The notes under the pieces are model-generated. The model saw only the letters and a list, made by a program, of their open reading frames with translations. It ran no database searches and was not told where the DNA came from. Both the position numbers and the translations under genes were made by a program. DNA of 64,000 bases from Deltaproteobacteria bacterium (GTDB lineage: Bacteria > Desulfobacterota > Syntrophobacteria > Syntrophobacterales > Syntrophobacteraceae), in the NCBI GenBank assembly GCA_021780695.1, contig JAJXYD010000019.1, positions 27,838 to 91,837 of the forward strand, in the 5' to 3' direction. Below are positions 15,124-23,756 of the stretch, piece after piece; the first letter of the stretch is position 1; each line of letters starts with the position of its first letter.

Positions 15124-16663
15124 CGGGAAGCTCGATGACGAATTCGGCGCCCTGCCCGGGTTCGCTTTTCACCTGTATGGTCCCTTTATGCCTGTCGATA
15201 ATGCCGAAGGTTGTCGAGAGCCCAAGGCCCACCCCTTTTCCTTCCTTTTTAGTCGTATAGAAAGGATCGAAAATATAGGGAAGATCACTTTTTGAAATCC
15301 CGCAGCCCGAATCTTTAACTTTCAGGCAAATCAGTTTTTTGGCCGCATCGATAGAGGTGGAAAAAAACAGGCTGCCGCCATCGGGCATGGCATCGACGGC
15401 ATTAAAAATGAGATTGATGATGCACTGCTGGAGCTGGCTGAAATCGCCCTTAATGGCAGGCAGCTCCCTGGCCAGACGAGTCTCTACCCTTATGTTTTGA
15501 AGCGAGAGCTTGTGTCCGCTCAAATTAATGCAGCTGTTTAGAAGCTCGTTAAGGTTAACGGGAGCGAACTCGAGTTCGGACTTTCGGGAAAAGGCGAGGA
15601 GGTTGCCCACAATCTTTGCGCAACGCTCCAGCTCACTTTCCATAAGGCAGAGATAACCGCTGAACTTTACGGCTGAATCGGGGGTAAGAGCCGAACGCGA
15701 AAGGATCTTGCTCATAAGCCGGGCATAATTGAGAATACCGGCAAGGGGATTGTTGATTTCATGGACCACGCTGGCGGCAAGTTTGCCAAGCGAGATCATC
15801 TTGTCCTGATGGAGCATCCTGGCCCGGTGGGCCACTTCCTGGGTCAGTTTGCGGATCTCCCGTTCGTCCCGGGCAAAACAGACCAGACCAACCTGCTCAT
15901 CTTCATGGAACATTTCGGCTGCCGAGAGCTGAACGGGAATTCTCGATCCATCCTTGCCCTCGAGCAGGCATTCATGCAAAAAAAGCCGGCCCTTGCCGCC
16001 ATGCTTGAGGGACGCCAGAGCGTCTTTGAACTTTTGGGCCTGCTCGGGGCAAAACAACCGCTCGGTCATCTTCTCCCCGATCATCTCCTTGCGGGAATAT
16101 CCCAGCAGTTTCTCCATGCTCTTGTTGTAAATCATTATCCTGCCCGACTTGTCGCAGGCAATTATTCCGTCTATGGAACTTTCGATAAGGAGCTTCTGGG
16201 TCTGGAAGGTGCGGGTCAGTTCCTCGGTGGTATCCATCCACCGCTCTTCGATAAGGGCCGTGTAATCCTTTAGCTCCCTGCGGGTGGCGAATCTTTCCCG
16301 TGCCCGTTTTATCGCAATGGAGAGGGCCTGCCCGCTTATGGGCTTTATAATGAAATCGGAAGCATCCAGCCGCAGGGCCTCCACCGCATAATTCATATCC
16401 GTAGCGGCCGTGGCCACGATCACTTCCCTATCGGGATCCATCTGCTTTATTTTTTTGAGCACCTCCATTCCGTCCATGCCCGGCATGCGTATATCGGTTA
16501 TAACGATATCGGGGGAGTGGCTAACACACAGATCAATTCCGCTTTTGCCGTCGCCCGCGGAAATGACCTCGTGTCCCTCATCTTCAAGAGCTATCGACAT
16601 CACTTTGATAATACCCGGATCATCGTCAATCAAGAGAACTTTCAAGCCTCTGTGCATGTTCAT
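15083..16663 (-). CDS. REC-PAS histidine kinase
   Basis: 526 residues. The N-terminal receiver has DDD at 13-15, phospho-acceptor D57, T85 and K107; a PAS domain spans ~150-270 (IIACDKSGRI...GYSRKEMIG); HisKA has H301 (SVVHEINNPLAG); the HATPase shows DSGCGIS and GVGLGLSTTFG. The receiver at the N-terminus suggests that it takes phosphate from, or is tuned by, another kinase. It converges on the NtrC gene and overlaps its 3' end by 41 bases, so its transcript is antisense to that region. Start ATG 16663 follows AAGGGGGC. Confidence 0.88.
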   Translation of the reverse strand: MNMHRGLKVLLIDDDPGIIKVMSIALEDEGHEVISAGDGKSGIDLCVSHSPDIVITDIRMPGMDGMEVLKKIKQMDPDREVIVATAATDMNYAVEALRLDASDFIIKPISGQALSIAIKRARERFATRRELKDYTALIEERWMDTTEELTRTFQTQKLLIESSIDGIIACDKSGRIMIYNKSMEKLLGYSRKEMIGEKMTERLFCPEQAQKFKDALASLKHGGKGRLFLHECLLEGKDGSRIPVQLSAAEMFHEDEQVGLVCFARDEREIRKLTQEVAHRARMLHQDKMISLGKLAASVVHEINNPLAGILNYARLMSKILSRSALTPDSAVKFSGYLCLMESELERCAKIVGNLLAFSRKSELEFAPVNLNELLNSCINLSGHKLSLQNIRVETRLARELPAIKGDFSQLQQCIINLIFNAVDAMPDGGSLFFSTSIDAAKKLICLKVKDSGCGISKSDLPYIFDPFYTTKKEGKGVGLGLSTTFGIIDRHKGTIQVKSEPGQGAEFVIELPVNATDPPASIQIS

Positions 16664-16973
16664 TTACTCTACGCCCCCTTAAGCGTTGGAAATCCAATTT
16701 ACAAAACCGAATCTTGTATTACAAACTCCCTCAGGTTGTAAGTTTCAAAGCGCCTTAACTTTAACATCCATGGGCCGGGCGCCCAATGGCAAGATATAAG
16801 TAAAAAGCCCCACAACAAAAAGTCCAGTAAAAAAGGCAAAGAGCAAGCCGACCCGCTAAAACTTTTTCCTTTTAGCTTTTATTTTGCCTTCCTACTGCGG
16901 GCATATATCTTGTATATTAAAAAAATAGGCTTTGGGCGATCAATTCCAATAAACCCCCATCGGAGGCAGAAAA
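16664..16973. other. Intergenic region between divergent kinase and ankyrin genes
   Basis: No gene. It contains TTGTATTACAA (16697-16707) and further TTGTA/TACAA half-sites near the kinase start. A possible plus-strand promoter is TTGCCT (16884-16889), 16-bp spacer, TATCTT (16906-16911), for the ankyrin gene. Weak evidence. Confidence 0.3.
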
Positions 16974-17891
16974 ATGTTTGAGGGCAAGTGCCGGATTTTC
17001 CTTTGCTCCCTGTGTTTAATGACTATCACTTGGGCCCCATTGCTCGCAAAGAGCCAGGAAGTGAGCTCACAAGTAAGAACGGCTGCGACCAAGACGGCAA
17101 AGAAAGCCAAAATATCACATGAAAAGCTCGATGGACTAAATATCGCACTCTTTGAAGCCATCGACAACAACTACGTCGGCACAGTAGCCCGACTGCTTGC
17201 CCAAGGCGCCCGGGTAAACGCGGAGGACAGAGCGGGAATGACGCCTCTCATGCACGCAGCTCTTCGCGGGGAATACCAGATAACCCAGTTGCTTTTGAAC
17301 AAGGGCGCCCAGGTAAACGACATGGACATTTTCGGCGTTACGGCCCTCATGCAGGCCTCCTGGGCCGGCCATATTCATATAGTGCAGCTGCTGATAGCCC
17401 ACGGAGCCAATGCTAATCTTCAAAGCAGCGAGCAAACCCCAAAACTAAGGTCTGCCGGAGTCAGCGCGCTTATGGGCGCCTGCATAAACGGCAATTACGC
17501 GGTCGTAAAATATCTGCTCTCCCAAAACGTAAACGTCAATCAACAGGATGCGGAGGGGCAATCGGCCCTTATGTACGCAGCACAGCAGGGAAACGACCAG
17601 ATCGTACGCCTATTGCTTGAAAAAGGCGCTCAAGTGGAAATGAAGGACGAGTTTGGACGGACCGCGCTCACCATCGCGACCATTTACAACCGCTACAACA
17701 TTGTGTGCACATTGATTTCTGACGGCACAGACGTGTGCACCCAGGATATTCACCAGATGACGCCGATAGTGTATGCCTCGGCGCTGGACCGCAAAGCGAT
17801 ATACAATATTCTCAGAGCCGCCATGTACCAGCGGGGCAACTGCGCGCAGGGACAAGATGCCGGCGCTGCTTCCCAATACCAATACCAGTAG
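16974..17891 (+). CDS. Exported ankyrin-repeat protein
   Basis: 305 residues. The N-terminus has a basic start and a hydrophobic stretch (IFLCSLCLMTITWAPLLA) consistent with a signal peptide. From about residue 48 come six ankyrin repeats, recognisable by repeated G-TPLMHAA/TALMQAS/SALMYAAQ and LLL-KGA-VN patterns. Ankyrin repeats mediate protein binding; no enzymatic domain is present. ATG 16974 follows GGAGG. A PilZ gene lies 20 bp downstream, probably co-transcribed. Confidence 0.88.
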   Translation: MFEGKCRIFLCSLCLMTITWAPLLAKSQEVSSQVRTAATKTAKKAKISHEKLDGLNIALFEAIDNNYVGTVARLLAQGARVNAEDRAGMTPLMHAALRGEYQITQLLLNKGAQVNDMDIFGVTALMQASWAGHIHIVQLLIAHGANANLQSSEQTPKLRSAGVSALMGACINGNYAVVKYLLSQNVNVNQQDAEGQSALMYAAQQGNDQIVRLLLEKGAQVEMKDEFGRTALTIATIYNRYNIVCTLISDGTDVCTQDIHQMTPIVYASALDRKAIYNILRAAMYQRGNCAQGQDAGAASQYQYQ

Positions 17892-17911
17892 CAACCGGTT
17901 GTCAAAAGGGG

Positions 17912-18310
17912 ATGGCCGTTTTGAATCCTATCGTCAATAGAAGGAAAGAACCTCGATTCAGGGTCGGCTGGAGTGCAACTCTTACCTGCAATCTGGCCGA
18001 CCTGGAGGAAAGCGTCGGAGCAAAGGTCACCGAAGTCTCGCTAAACGGGGCTCGACTGCTGTTGAGGTCGCTAAAGATCGGACCCCACCATATAGTGGCC
18101 GATGGCGAATCTCTCCGACTCACCCTGAAGGTCAACCTGACCCAGGGAGCCTTCGTAGCGCCGGTAAGGGTTATCTGGTACAGTACGAGCAGGGAGAAGG
18201 GCTCCTTCGATGTGGGCGTCACCTTCATGCAAAGTTCCAAGGAGCACAGGGCGGCCATGGAGAGTTTGATCTCCACGGTAGCCCTTGCCCCGACTCAGCC
18301 TCAATGCTAA
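17912..18310 (+). CDS. PilZ-domain protein
   Basis: 132 residues from ATG 17912, chosen because AAAGGGG precedes it; the frame stays open upstream inside the ankyrin gene. The c-di-GMP signature is present as RKEPR near residue 10 and a VSLNGARL version of the D/NxSxxG motif near residue 45. It is a single PilZ domain, so likely a c-di-GMP receptor acting by protein contact. The glutamate in place of D/N in the second motif could weaken binding. Confidence 0.8.
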   Translation: MAVLNPIVNRRKEPRFRVGWSATLTCNLADLEESVGAKVTEVSLNGARLLLRSLKIGPHHIVADGESLRLTLKVNLTQGAFVAPVRVIWYSTSREKGSFDVGVTFMQSSKEHRAAMESLISTVALAPTQPQC

Positions 18311-18353
18311 AAACAAACCTGTAACATTCACCTTGGAGTTCAAAGCCGAATCG

Positions 18354-19016
18354 ATGGGAACCAAAAATTTCAAGGCCATATTGTTCGACATAGACGGTAC
18401 GCTGCTCGACACGCTCGAAGATCTTGCCGATTCTACCAACAGGGCGCTTGCGCGTATGGGATTTTCGCCCCATGAGCTTAAAGAGTACCGGTATTTCGTA
18501 GGAGACGGGATGGAGAATCTGGCAAGGCGGGCCCTTCCGGACCAGGCTAAAAGCGATCCCGCCACCATCTCCGCTTGCCTGGAATTACTGTTGAGCTTCT
18601 ACGCGGCCGGGGGCACGGCCAAAACGCGCCCCTATCCCGGCATACCCGAACTTCTGGACGCTTTGAGCGCACGCGGCCTCAAGATGACGGTACTTTCCAA
18701 CAAGCTCCAAAAATTCGCGGTAAAAGTGGTTGAAGAATTTTTTCCCGGTCGCCGCTTCGAGTTGGTATTTGGGGAGCGTTCCGGGGTCCCGCGCAAACCC
18801 GACCCCGCTTCGGCCCTGGAAATCGCGCAAAAGCTTGCAATCCAACCGGCCGATTTTCTCTATTTGGGCGACACGGCAACGGATATGTTGACCGCAAAGG
18901 GCGCGGGAATGTTTCCGGTCGGGGTTCTTTGGGGTTTTCGAGACGCCGCGGAGCTTATCGCAAGCGGGGCGCAAAAACTTCTATCCACCCCCCTGGAACT
19001 GCTCGAGTTGCTCTAA
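18354..19016 (+). CDS. gph: HAD-superfamily phosphatase, phosphoglycolate phosphatase-like
   Basis: About 220 residues from ATG 18354; an in-frame ATG at 18285 would overlap the PilZ gene. Motif I DIDGTLLDT near residue 13 supplies the catalytic Asp pair, motif II is the VLSNK segment, motif III the Lys of RKPDP, and motif IV is GDTATD. The helical cap fits the phosphoglycolate phosphatase subfamily, which clears 2-phosphoglycolate. Substrate not proven. The stop overlaps that of the decayed toxin gene on the other strand. Confidence 0.85.
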   Translation: MGTKNFKAILFDIDGTLLDTLEDLADSTNRALARMGFSPHELKEYRYFVGDGMENLARRALPDQAKSDPATISACLELLLSFYAAGGTAKTRPYPGIPELLDALSARGLKMTVLSNKLQKFAVKVVEEFFPGRRFELVFGERSGVPRKPDPASALEIAQKLAIQPADFLYLGDTATDMLTAKGAGMFPVGVLWGFRDAAELIASGAQKLLSTPLELLELL

Positions 19017-19156
19017 AGAGTCACATGGGCAGGAGTGAGAGCTTCCTCCGTGGCAATCCGCTCGCGCAGAAAGCGTTGGAGCCGGACTTGCGCCTGACGG
19101 TCCAGCCTGGCGAGTTCCTTTTTGGCCGATTCGTCGAACTCAATCCGCCAAACCAA
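19013..19156 (-). pseudogene. Truncated RelE-family toxin
   Basis: A 47-codon remnant starting at TTG 19156 (VWRIEFDESAKKELARLD then RFLRERI). It matches the first half of RelE/ParE-type toxins of about 85-90 residues. The C-terminal strands with the catalytic basic residues are missing: after IATEE the frame runs into unrelated sequence and stops at the end of the neighbouring phosphatase gene. Very probably non-functional. Confidence 0.75.
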
Positions 19157-19359
19157 GTTCCCGCTCCACTTCCTCGAGAGTGTAGGTGCGGCTTCGGCCT
19201 GCTCGGAGGTCTTCCGAGCGCTTTTCAGCCAAGTAGATGTCGTCCAGATGCTCCGGGATAGCCTCCCCGGATATAAAAAGCCTTCGCTCTGCGGGTGTTG
19301 CGAGCCAAAGCATCCAGCCGACGCTCTGCTTGCTCTGGTAAACGAACGGATGTGGGCAT
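19140..19359 (-). pseudogene. Frameshifted RelB/ribbon-helix-helix antitoxin
   Basis: Starts ATG 19359 behind AAAGGA and reads MPTSVRLPEQAERRLDALA..AFYIR. Then an extra G in the run at 19265-19268 shifts the frame. Removing that G restores the rest (EHLDDIYLAEKRSEDL ... EEVERELGLAD) and the stop at 19140-19142. Length, sequence and overlap with the toxin fit a relBE module. As written, the antitoxin is broken. Confidence 0.75.
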
Positions 19360-19437
19360 GGAGTTTCCTTTCCGGATACGTGTATTCAGAGTTTAACACC
19401 TCGGGAATGGCAAAAAAAACGGAGGGAATCATCAAAG

Positions 19438-19490
19438 GCGCGCAGGTCCCCTTAGCACGCCCGAAAAGGGTAAAACGGGGGCCTGCGCGC
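19438..19490. repeat. 14-bp inverted repeat between aldolase and antitoxin remnant
   Basis: GCGCGCAGGTCCCC (19438-19451) pairs with GGGGGCCTGCGCGC (19477-19490), one G-T pair apart from perfect. The 25-base loop itself holds CCCGAAAAGGG. It lies 20 bp past the aldolase stop and may end that transcript; no T-run follows. Confidence 0.5.
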
Positions 19491-19508
19491 TCGATGTTGC
19501 TTCTTTTT

Positions 19509-20642
19509 TTACAAAAACTCCCAGACACTTTCGGCTATTCCCGCCGAATGAGTAGCCTCAAAGAGACGGAGGGCTTCCTCGTAGACGTGTTCGGTAATGC
19601 GCTTTTTGTAAACGGGCGAAAGGGTGTTGAAAAGAGGGGCAAAAGGAGCGTTGGCCTTCTTGATGTTTCCTCCACGGTTGTCGGTTCGCGCCGCCCAGGC
19701 GACAATTTCCGCCCAGAGTTCATCCGGGATGCCGCGATAGGGACGCTTGACATAATCTTTATCGGCGGTGGTGATGCAGTTGCCGCTCTGATTCATGGCG
19801 AGTCCAAAGGAGATATTTTGCCACAGGGTCCCCACATTGCCTTTTCGGATCCCATACTGGATAAAGGAGGAGATCTTATCGAGGGAAGTCCCGGTGATGC
19901 CGTGCTGGGCAATGTCTACGTCCCATTGGCGGATCGCTTCCCATATGGCACGGGTAAGATCGAGCTGTATACCCTCCTGGGAGGCGCCAAAATAGGTGCC
20001 GTGGATGGAGCCGTTGTTAATGGCCAGAAGGTTTGGCCGTATGCCCTTTTTGTCCAGTTCGCCTATAAACCACTTGGCCTCTTCGGGCTGGGTAAACCCC
20101 TCGGCGTTACCACTCTTTGCTCCGATCTCTCCCAGTTCGACTTCCAGGTTCAACCCCGCGGCAACAATGGGCCTGGCAAGTTCGCAGGTCGCCTGGAGGT
20201 TGTGTTCATTTTCCATATGGGAGGCGTCAATGGCAAAGGAGGTAAACCCGGCTTCCATCTGCATGGCTATCAGATTTCCCACCGCTTCGACATCTTCGAG
20301 CTTTTTTACGGTTAGATGATCGGCATGGACGGCAAAAGGCACCTTGGTGTTTCCAAGCCGTTCATTTTCCGCCACGATGAAGGCAGCAAAGCTCTCGGGA
20401 GTAAACTCGGTGTAGGTCAGCTCGGATTTTGCTATTTCATACAACAGGGGGGCCCCGGCGGCCATGGAGGCCAGTACGAGTCCCTCCACCGGCAGCTTGC
20501 AACGCATATTCGCGGCCATAACCATGGCGTTATTTTTTCTGGCGGCCTTAATCAGGGCCTGACCGTTCACCAGGGGAACAATGCTGTTGGGGAATTTCTT
20601 TTTCACATTTTCGGGGCGTTTATCCGCATTTTGCCTGATCAT
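19509..20642 (-). CDS. Class II fructose-bisphosphate aldolase family protein
   Basis: 377 residues from ATG 20642, preceded by GGAGG at a 5-base spacing; the frame is open to 20696. Zinc-site and catalytic segments of class II aldolases are visible: AVHADHLT, EVELGEIG, NNGSIHGTY and HGITGTSLDKI. These enzymes interconvert fructose-1,6-bisphosphate with glyceraldehyde-3-phosphate and DHAP for glycolysis or gluconeogenesis. The HGITGTS variant of the usual HGGSG loop places it in a divergent subgroup, so another ketose-bisphosphate substrate is possible. Single-gene transcript. Confidence 0.85.
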   Translation of the reverse strand: MIRQNADKRPENVKKKFPNSIVPLVNGQALIKAARKNNAMVMAANMRCKLPVEGLVLASMAAGAPLLYEIAKSELTYTEFTPESFAAFIVAENERLGNTKVPFAVHADHLTVKKLEDVEAVGNLIAMQMEAGFTSFAIDASHMENEHNLQATCELARPIVAAGLNLEVELGEIGAKSGNAEGFTQPEEAKWFIGELDKKGIRPNLLAINNGSIHGTYFGASQEGIQLDLTRAIWEAIRQWDVDIAQHGITGTSLDKISSFIQYGIRKGNVGTLWQNISFGLAMNQSGNCITTADKDYVKRPYRGIPDELWAEIVAWAARTDNRGGNIKKANAPFAPLFNTLSPVYKKRITEHVYEEALRLFEATHSAGIAESVWEFL

Positions 20643-21012
20643 TTTCTCCTCCAGTGAAAGAAACGGTTCTCGAATTAAAGCCGCAAACCTTTGCACGCCT
20701 GTCTGGCAACTTATTGTTTAAATAACTGTGGCCGAAAATCAAGAATTTTCATTGCCTGGTTTGAAAATGTCTTTCCGCAAAGATTTTTGTATTTAATGTA
20801 GGTACCTGAGCGCGGGAAGGGAAGAGATGACTTTACCTTTTTAGCTCCCCTTTCCTTTGGCTCAAACTTGCTTTAAACTTAGGCAAACCGGCTTGGAACC
20901 GCATTTTTGGCTTGACGTGGAAGGATTTCGGTATCAAAAGAGAGCAGGAAATCCAAGAATCATTCCTGCGGTCCGGTACGGGGCCGATAATATTGCGAAG
21001 TGTTTGGGGAAA
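20643..21012. other. Intergenic region between aldolase and L,D-transpeptidase
   Basis: Divergent promoter region, AT-rich around 20710-20800. I see no further gene, repeat or clear promoter box in it. Confidence 0.4.
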
Positions 21013-21966
21013 ATGATTATGAGATCTAAAAATTCCATGTGGGCCTTATTTTTTGTCCTCCTGGGCCTGCTGTTGCCCTCTTTGGTTTTTGCCGAGGATT
21101 TTACCGCTACAGTCCATAAATACCCTTATCGCATACCGGACCTGACCGTTATAGGTTCCCCCAAGTGGTACACAATCCAGCCCAAGGACACCCTTCTCGA
21201 CATTGCAAGGCGAAACGACCTTGGTTTCAATTCGATAAGGCTGCTTTACCCCAAGATGGACGCGTGGCTGCCTCCCAAGGGCAAGAGGATTTTCATTCCC
21301 ACCTTCTTTGTGCTTCCTCCAAGCAAGCACTACCAATTGGAAGTAAATATCCCGGAGATGAGGCTCTATTTTTTCAACCAGGCCGATTCCACGGTTCAAA
21401 CCTATCCGATCGGCATCGGGGTCGAAGGCTGGGAGTGTCCTGTAGGCGATTTTTACATAAACTATAAGACAGCTCACCCGACCTGGTATGTTCCCGCTTC
21501 CCTCCAGGCCAAATATGGGATGACCTCCATGCCCCCCGGCCCGGACAATCCGCTTGGCAACTATATCATGAAATTTTCCGCCGGCGACTACGGTGTCCAC
21601 GGAACCAGCATGCCGTGGGGAGTCGGACGGCTTGTCAGCCACGGCTGCATTCGCTGCTATCCTGAGAACATAAAGATTCTGTTTCCGCAGGTCCCTCTAA
21701 AAACAAGCATCGAAATCATATACCAGCCGGTCAAATTCGGTCAAAGAAACGGCAGGATATTTGTTCAGTCCTATCCAGACGTCTACAACAAAATCCCCAA
21801 TTATGCCCAATATGCCCTCGATGTACTCTCGCAATACTCCTTTGCAAAAGACGTCGACCAGAGGAAACTGATGGTTGCCGTAAGTTTGCAGAACGGAGTG
21901 CCAACCGATGTGACCAGGGATGATTTTAAGGACAACTCCTTGAACCTGTCTAAAATAACCCAATAG
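21013..21966 (+). CDS. LysM and L,D-transpeptidase (YkuD/ErfK) protein
   Basis: 317 residues from ATG 21013; the frame is open to 20857 but the signal peptide (MWALFFVLLGLLLPSLVFAED) favours this start. A LysM-like peptidoglycan-binding segment follows (WYTIQPKDTLLDIARRND). The YkuD domain occupies ~110-250 with the catalytic HGT ... SHGCIRCYPEN motif. Such enzymes form 3-3 cross-links or attach lipoprotein to peptidoglycan in the periplasm. The Lpp-like lipoprotein gene 310 bp downstream is a plausible substrate (inference). Confidence 0.92.
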   Translation: MIMRSKNSMWALFFVLLGLLLPSLVFAEDFTATVHKYPYRIPDLTVIGSPKWYTIQPKDTLLDIARRNDLGFNSIRLLYPKMDAWLPPKGKRIFIPTFFVLPPSKHYQLEVNIPEMRLYFFNQADSTVQTYPIGIGVEGWECPVGDFYINYKTAHPTWYVPASLQAKYGMTSMPPGPDNPLGNYIMKFSAGDYGVHGTSMPWGVGRLVSHGCIRCYPENIKILFPQVPLKTSIEIIYQPVKFGQRNGRIFVQSYPDVYNKIPNYAQYALDVLSQYSFAKDVDQRKLMVAVSLQNGVPTDVTRDDFKDNSLNLSKITQ

Positions 21967-22276
21967 CTAAGGGGGGTTACACCGACTGCTCGAAAAGAGC
22001 CCCTCTGGGGGTCCCGCGCGATCGGCGAAGGATCTTCCCTTTGGACTAAACACTTATCAGCCAACATTTTTGGCTAAAATTTTCTTGATTTTGGGTTATG
22101 GCTGTCGTAGCATCGGCGGTGTTGTTTTTTTGGCAAGGCTAATATGAGTTTAATGGGCTATGAAATTTTTTGGCTAAATGCATGTTCGAGAGGAGGTGGG
22201 TAGCCCCGGGATTTCCATTAGGCCGTTGAAGTTGCAATGTAATTAATTTAATCGGTTTTTGAGGAGGAAAGAGAAG
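21967..22276. other. Intergenic region before the small lipoprotein gene
   Basis: No gene. It contains a short hairpin AGCCAA-CATTT-TTGGCT (22059-22075) and repeats of TTTTTGGCTAAA at 22067-22078 and around 22158-22170, with TTTTTTTGGCAAGGCTAA between them. These may be regulator or RNA elements for the lipoprotein gene. Confidence 0.35.
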
Positions 22277-22534
22277 ATGAAGAAGTTAGTAGCTATCGCG
22301 TTTGCAGTTTCCTTTGCTTTTATGCTGTCCGGTTGTGCCTGCAAGGACTATTGCGCTAAATATGCCACAAGCTGCGAAGCTTATCAGAGCAAGTGCGAGT
22401 CTCTTGCTGCCCAGTCCAGCACGGACGCTCAGAATGCCGCACAGTCTGCAATGAAAGCTGACAACGCAGCACGCAGAGCAGAAGCCGCCGCCGACAGGTG
22501 CGAGGCCATGTTCAAGCACCACCTGAAGAAGTAA
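22277..22534 (+). CDS. Small Lpp-like alanine-zipper lipoprotein
   Basis: 85 residues from ATG 22277 with GGAGG upstream. A lipoprotein signal ends in the lipobox LSGC, then CKDYC...; the rest is a helical coiled-coil segment rich in Ala at heptad spacing (DAQNAAQSAMKADNAARRAE) ending in HHLKK. The terminal Lys pair recalls Braun lipoprotein, whose C-terminal Lys is linked to peptidoglycan by L,D-transpeptidases such as the upstream gene product. Four Cys after the lipid Cys are unusual for Lpp and could form disulfides. Confidence 0.8.
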   Translation: MKKLVAIAFAVSFAFMLSGCACKDYCAKYATSCEAYQSKCESLAAQSSTDAQNAAQSAMKADNAARRAEAAADRCEAMFKHHLKK

Positions 22535-22555
22535 GCTGCAATTTCCATATTTATT

Positions 22556-22592
22556 AAAAAAGGCCGGTAGGATTTCCCATCCGGCCTTTTTT
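22556..22592 (+). terminator. Intrinsic terminator of the lipoprotein gene
   Basis: AAAAAAGGCCGG pairs with CCGGCCTTTTTT, giving a GC stem flanked by A and T runs. It also works for the convergent GNAT gene. Confidence 0.88.
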
Positions 22593-22610
22593 AATGCGCC
22601 AAATCAAGCT

Positions 22611-23090
22611 CTATCGGCGGCGACCGATTTTTTTTCTCAGCAGCATTTCACTCCATCCGGGTTTTATGAGATCGTCAAGCAGCGCGGTTTTTTCGAACCC
22701 CTCTCTTTCATAGAACTTCCTGGCCCCCCGATTAAAAGAGGCCACCGTGACCCAAAGGTTTTCAGGCTTATAGCGGTTGCCAACCCACTGGATAATCCGA
22801 GCGCCGGTCCCCTTGCTCCTAAAGCCGTCAAAGAGGGCCAAAAGTTCAATAAGCGGTCCGAAAAGCCAGGGATTTCTAACCGAAAGAACCCCGGCCACCT
22901 GCCCTGAAATCATAATCACCTGCCGGGCAAGCCCCGGGTCCCCATGCAGCAGGTAGGACTCGAAGGCCTCGGGGGTGTATTCCATGGTGAGCCAAGGGTC
23001 CATCGAGCACAATATCATGGACAACGGGCCAAGGTATTCCATCCTGAGCGGCGAAAGAGAAAACTCTTCCTGATCATCTGGGATTTTCAC
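22611..23090 (-). CDS. GNAT-family N-acetyltransferase
   Basis: 159 residues. The GNAT core is recognisable by the beta-strand QVAGVLSVRN, the acetyl-CoA loop region FRSKGTGARIIQWV (Q/RxxGxG/A-like, GTGARI) and the C-terminal VASFNRGARKFYEREGFEKT segment. The family transfers an acetyl group from acetyl-CoA to an amine; the substrate cannot be told. Monocistronic, convergent with the lipoprotein gene. Confidence 0.85.
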   Translation of the reverse strand: MKIPDDQEEFSLSPLRMEYLGPLSMILCSMDPWLTMEYTPEAFESYLLHGDPGLARQVIMISGQVAGVLSVRNPWLFGPLIELLALFDGFRSKGTGARIIQWVGNRYKPENLWVTVASFNRGARKFYEREGFEKTALLDDLIKPGWSEMLLRKKIGRRR

Positions 23091-23356
23091 ATCTTCTCCA
23101 ACTACCGGTCGAATAAATGAGGTTTTTTCGGATAGCCTGCAAAAACGATTTCGCCGGCAGGTTTAAAATCAGGCAAGGGGGACCCCGCAAGGTTCCCTCC
23201 GAGCCCTCCTCCCGATGTCTACCCCCGGCTTTTCACAGCGCACCTACAGAGAGTATTGCCCTCCTTCGACACCCTTCTTACTTTATACTTACCGGGGCGT
23301 TTGTGTAGAAGTATTTAGCATATCCGTTAAAAACGCTTCGGAGAGGGGGGTACGCC

Positions 23357-23674
23357 ATGAAAGCAGGTATAATAATCACTGGGAGCGGTACTTTGCTTTT
23401 TCTGACCTCGGCCGAGAGCCTGGAGGCTTCCAATTTTGTCAAAGCCCTGGGAGAAAAGGGCATAGACAAATATATAGCTTTCGAGGTTGGCGAAGAGATG
23501 GTCAGAAACCGTTACGGCCAGCACTATAGCGTTACAATGGCCGACAGGAAACAAACGGACCTTTTGCGGATCGTAGATGTCGATGGGCAGAGGATTTTTA
23601 GAAATTTCGACCTTAAAAGCCTTAGCGGCCCGATCCTTCACGAGGGACCGGAGGCAATACGGCGGGCAGCGTAA
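23357..23674 (+). CDS. Conserved-looking hypothetical protein
   Basis: 105 residues, not recognised. ATG 23357 follows a strong GGAGAGGGGGG. It opens with a hydrophobic strand (AGIIITGSGTLLFLTS) and is otherwise a soluble alpha/beta-like sequence with no Cys and no known motif. Codon usage resembles the neighbours. It stands alone between the GNAT gene and the convergent CBS gene. Confidence 0.6.
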   Translation: MKAGIIITGSGTLLFLTSAESLEASNFVKALGEKGIDKYIAFEVGEEMVRNRYGQHYSVTMADRKQTDLLRIVDVDGQRIFRNFDLKSLSGPILHEGPEAIRRAA

Positions 23675-23710
23675 TAATTCCACCACTACCGAAATGCGAG
23701 CTCCCGCTAT

Positions 23711-23756
23711 TTCCCGGCAAATCAAAACAGCCGGGAAGAGTTAAGAAGCTGTTTTG
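23711..23756. terminator. Overlapping, mutually exclusive hairpins between convergent genes
   Basis: TTCCCGGC (23711-23718) pairs with GCCGGGAA (23730-23737); CAAAACAGC (23723-23731) pairs with GCTGTTTTG (23748-23756). The two stems share bases and cannot form together. The second ends next to the CBS gene stop. They probably serve as terminators for the two convergent genes. Confidence 0.5.
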
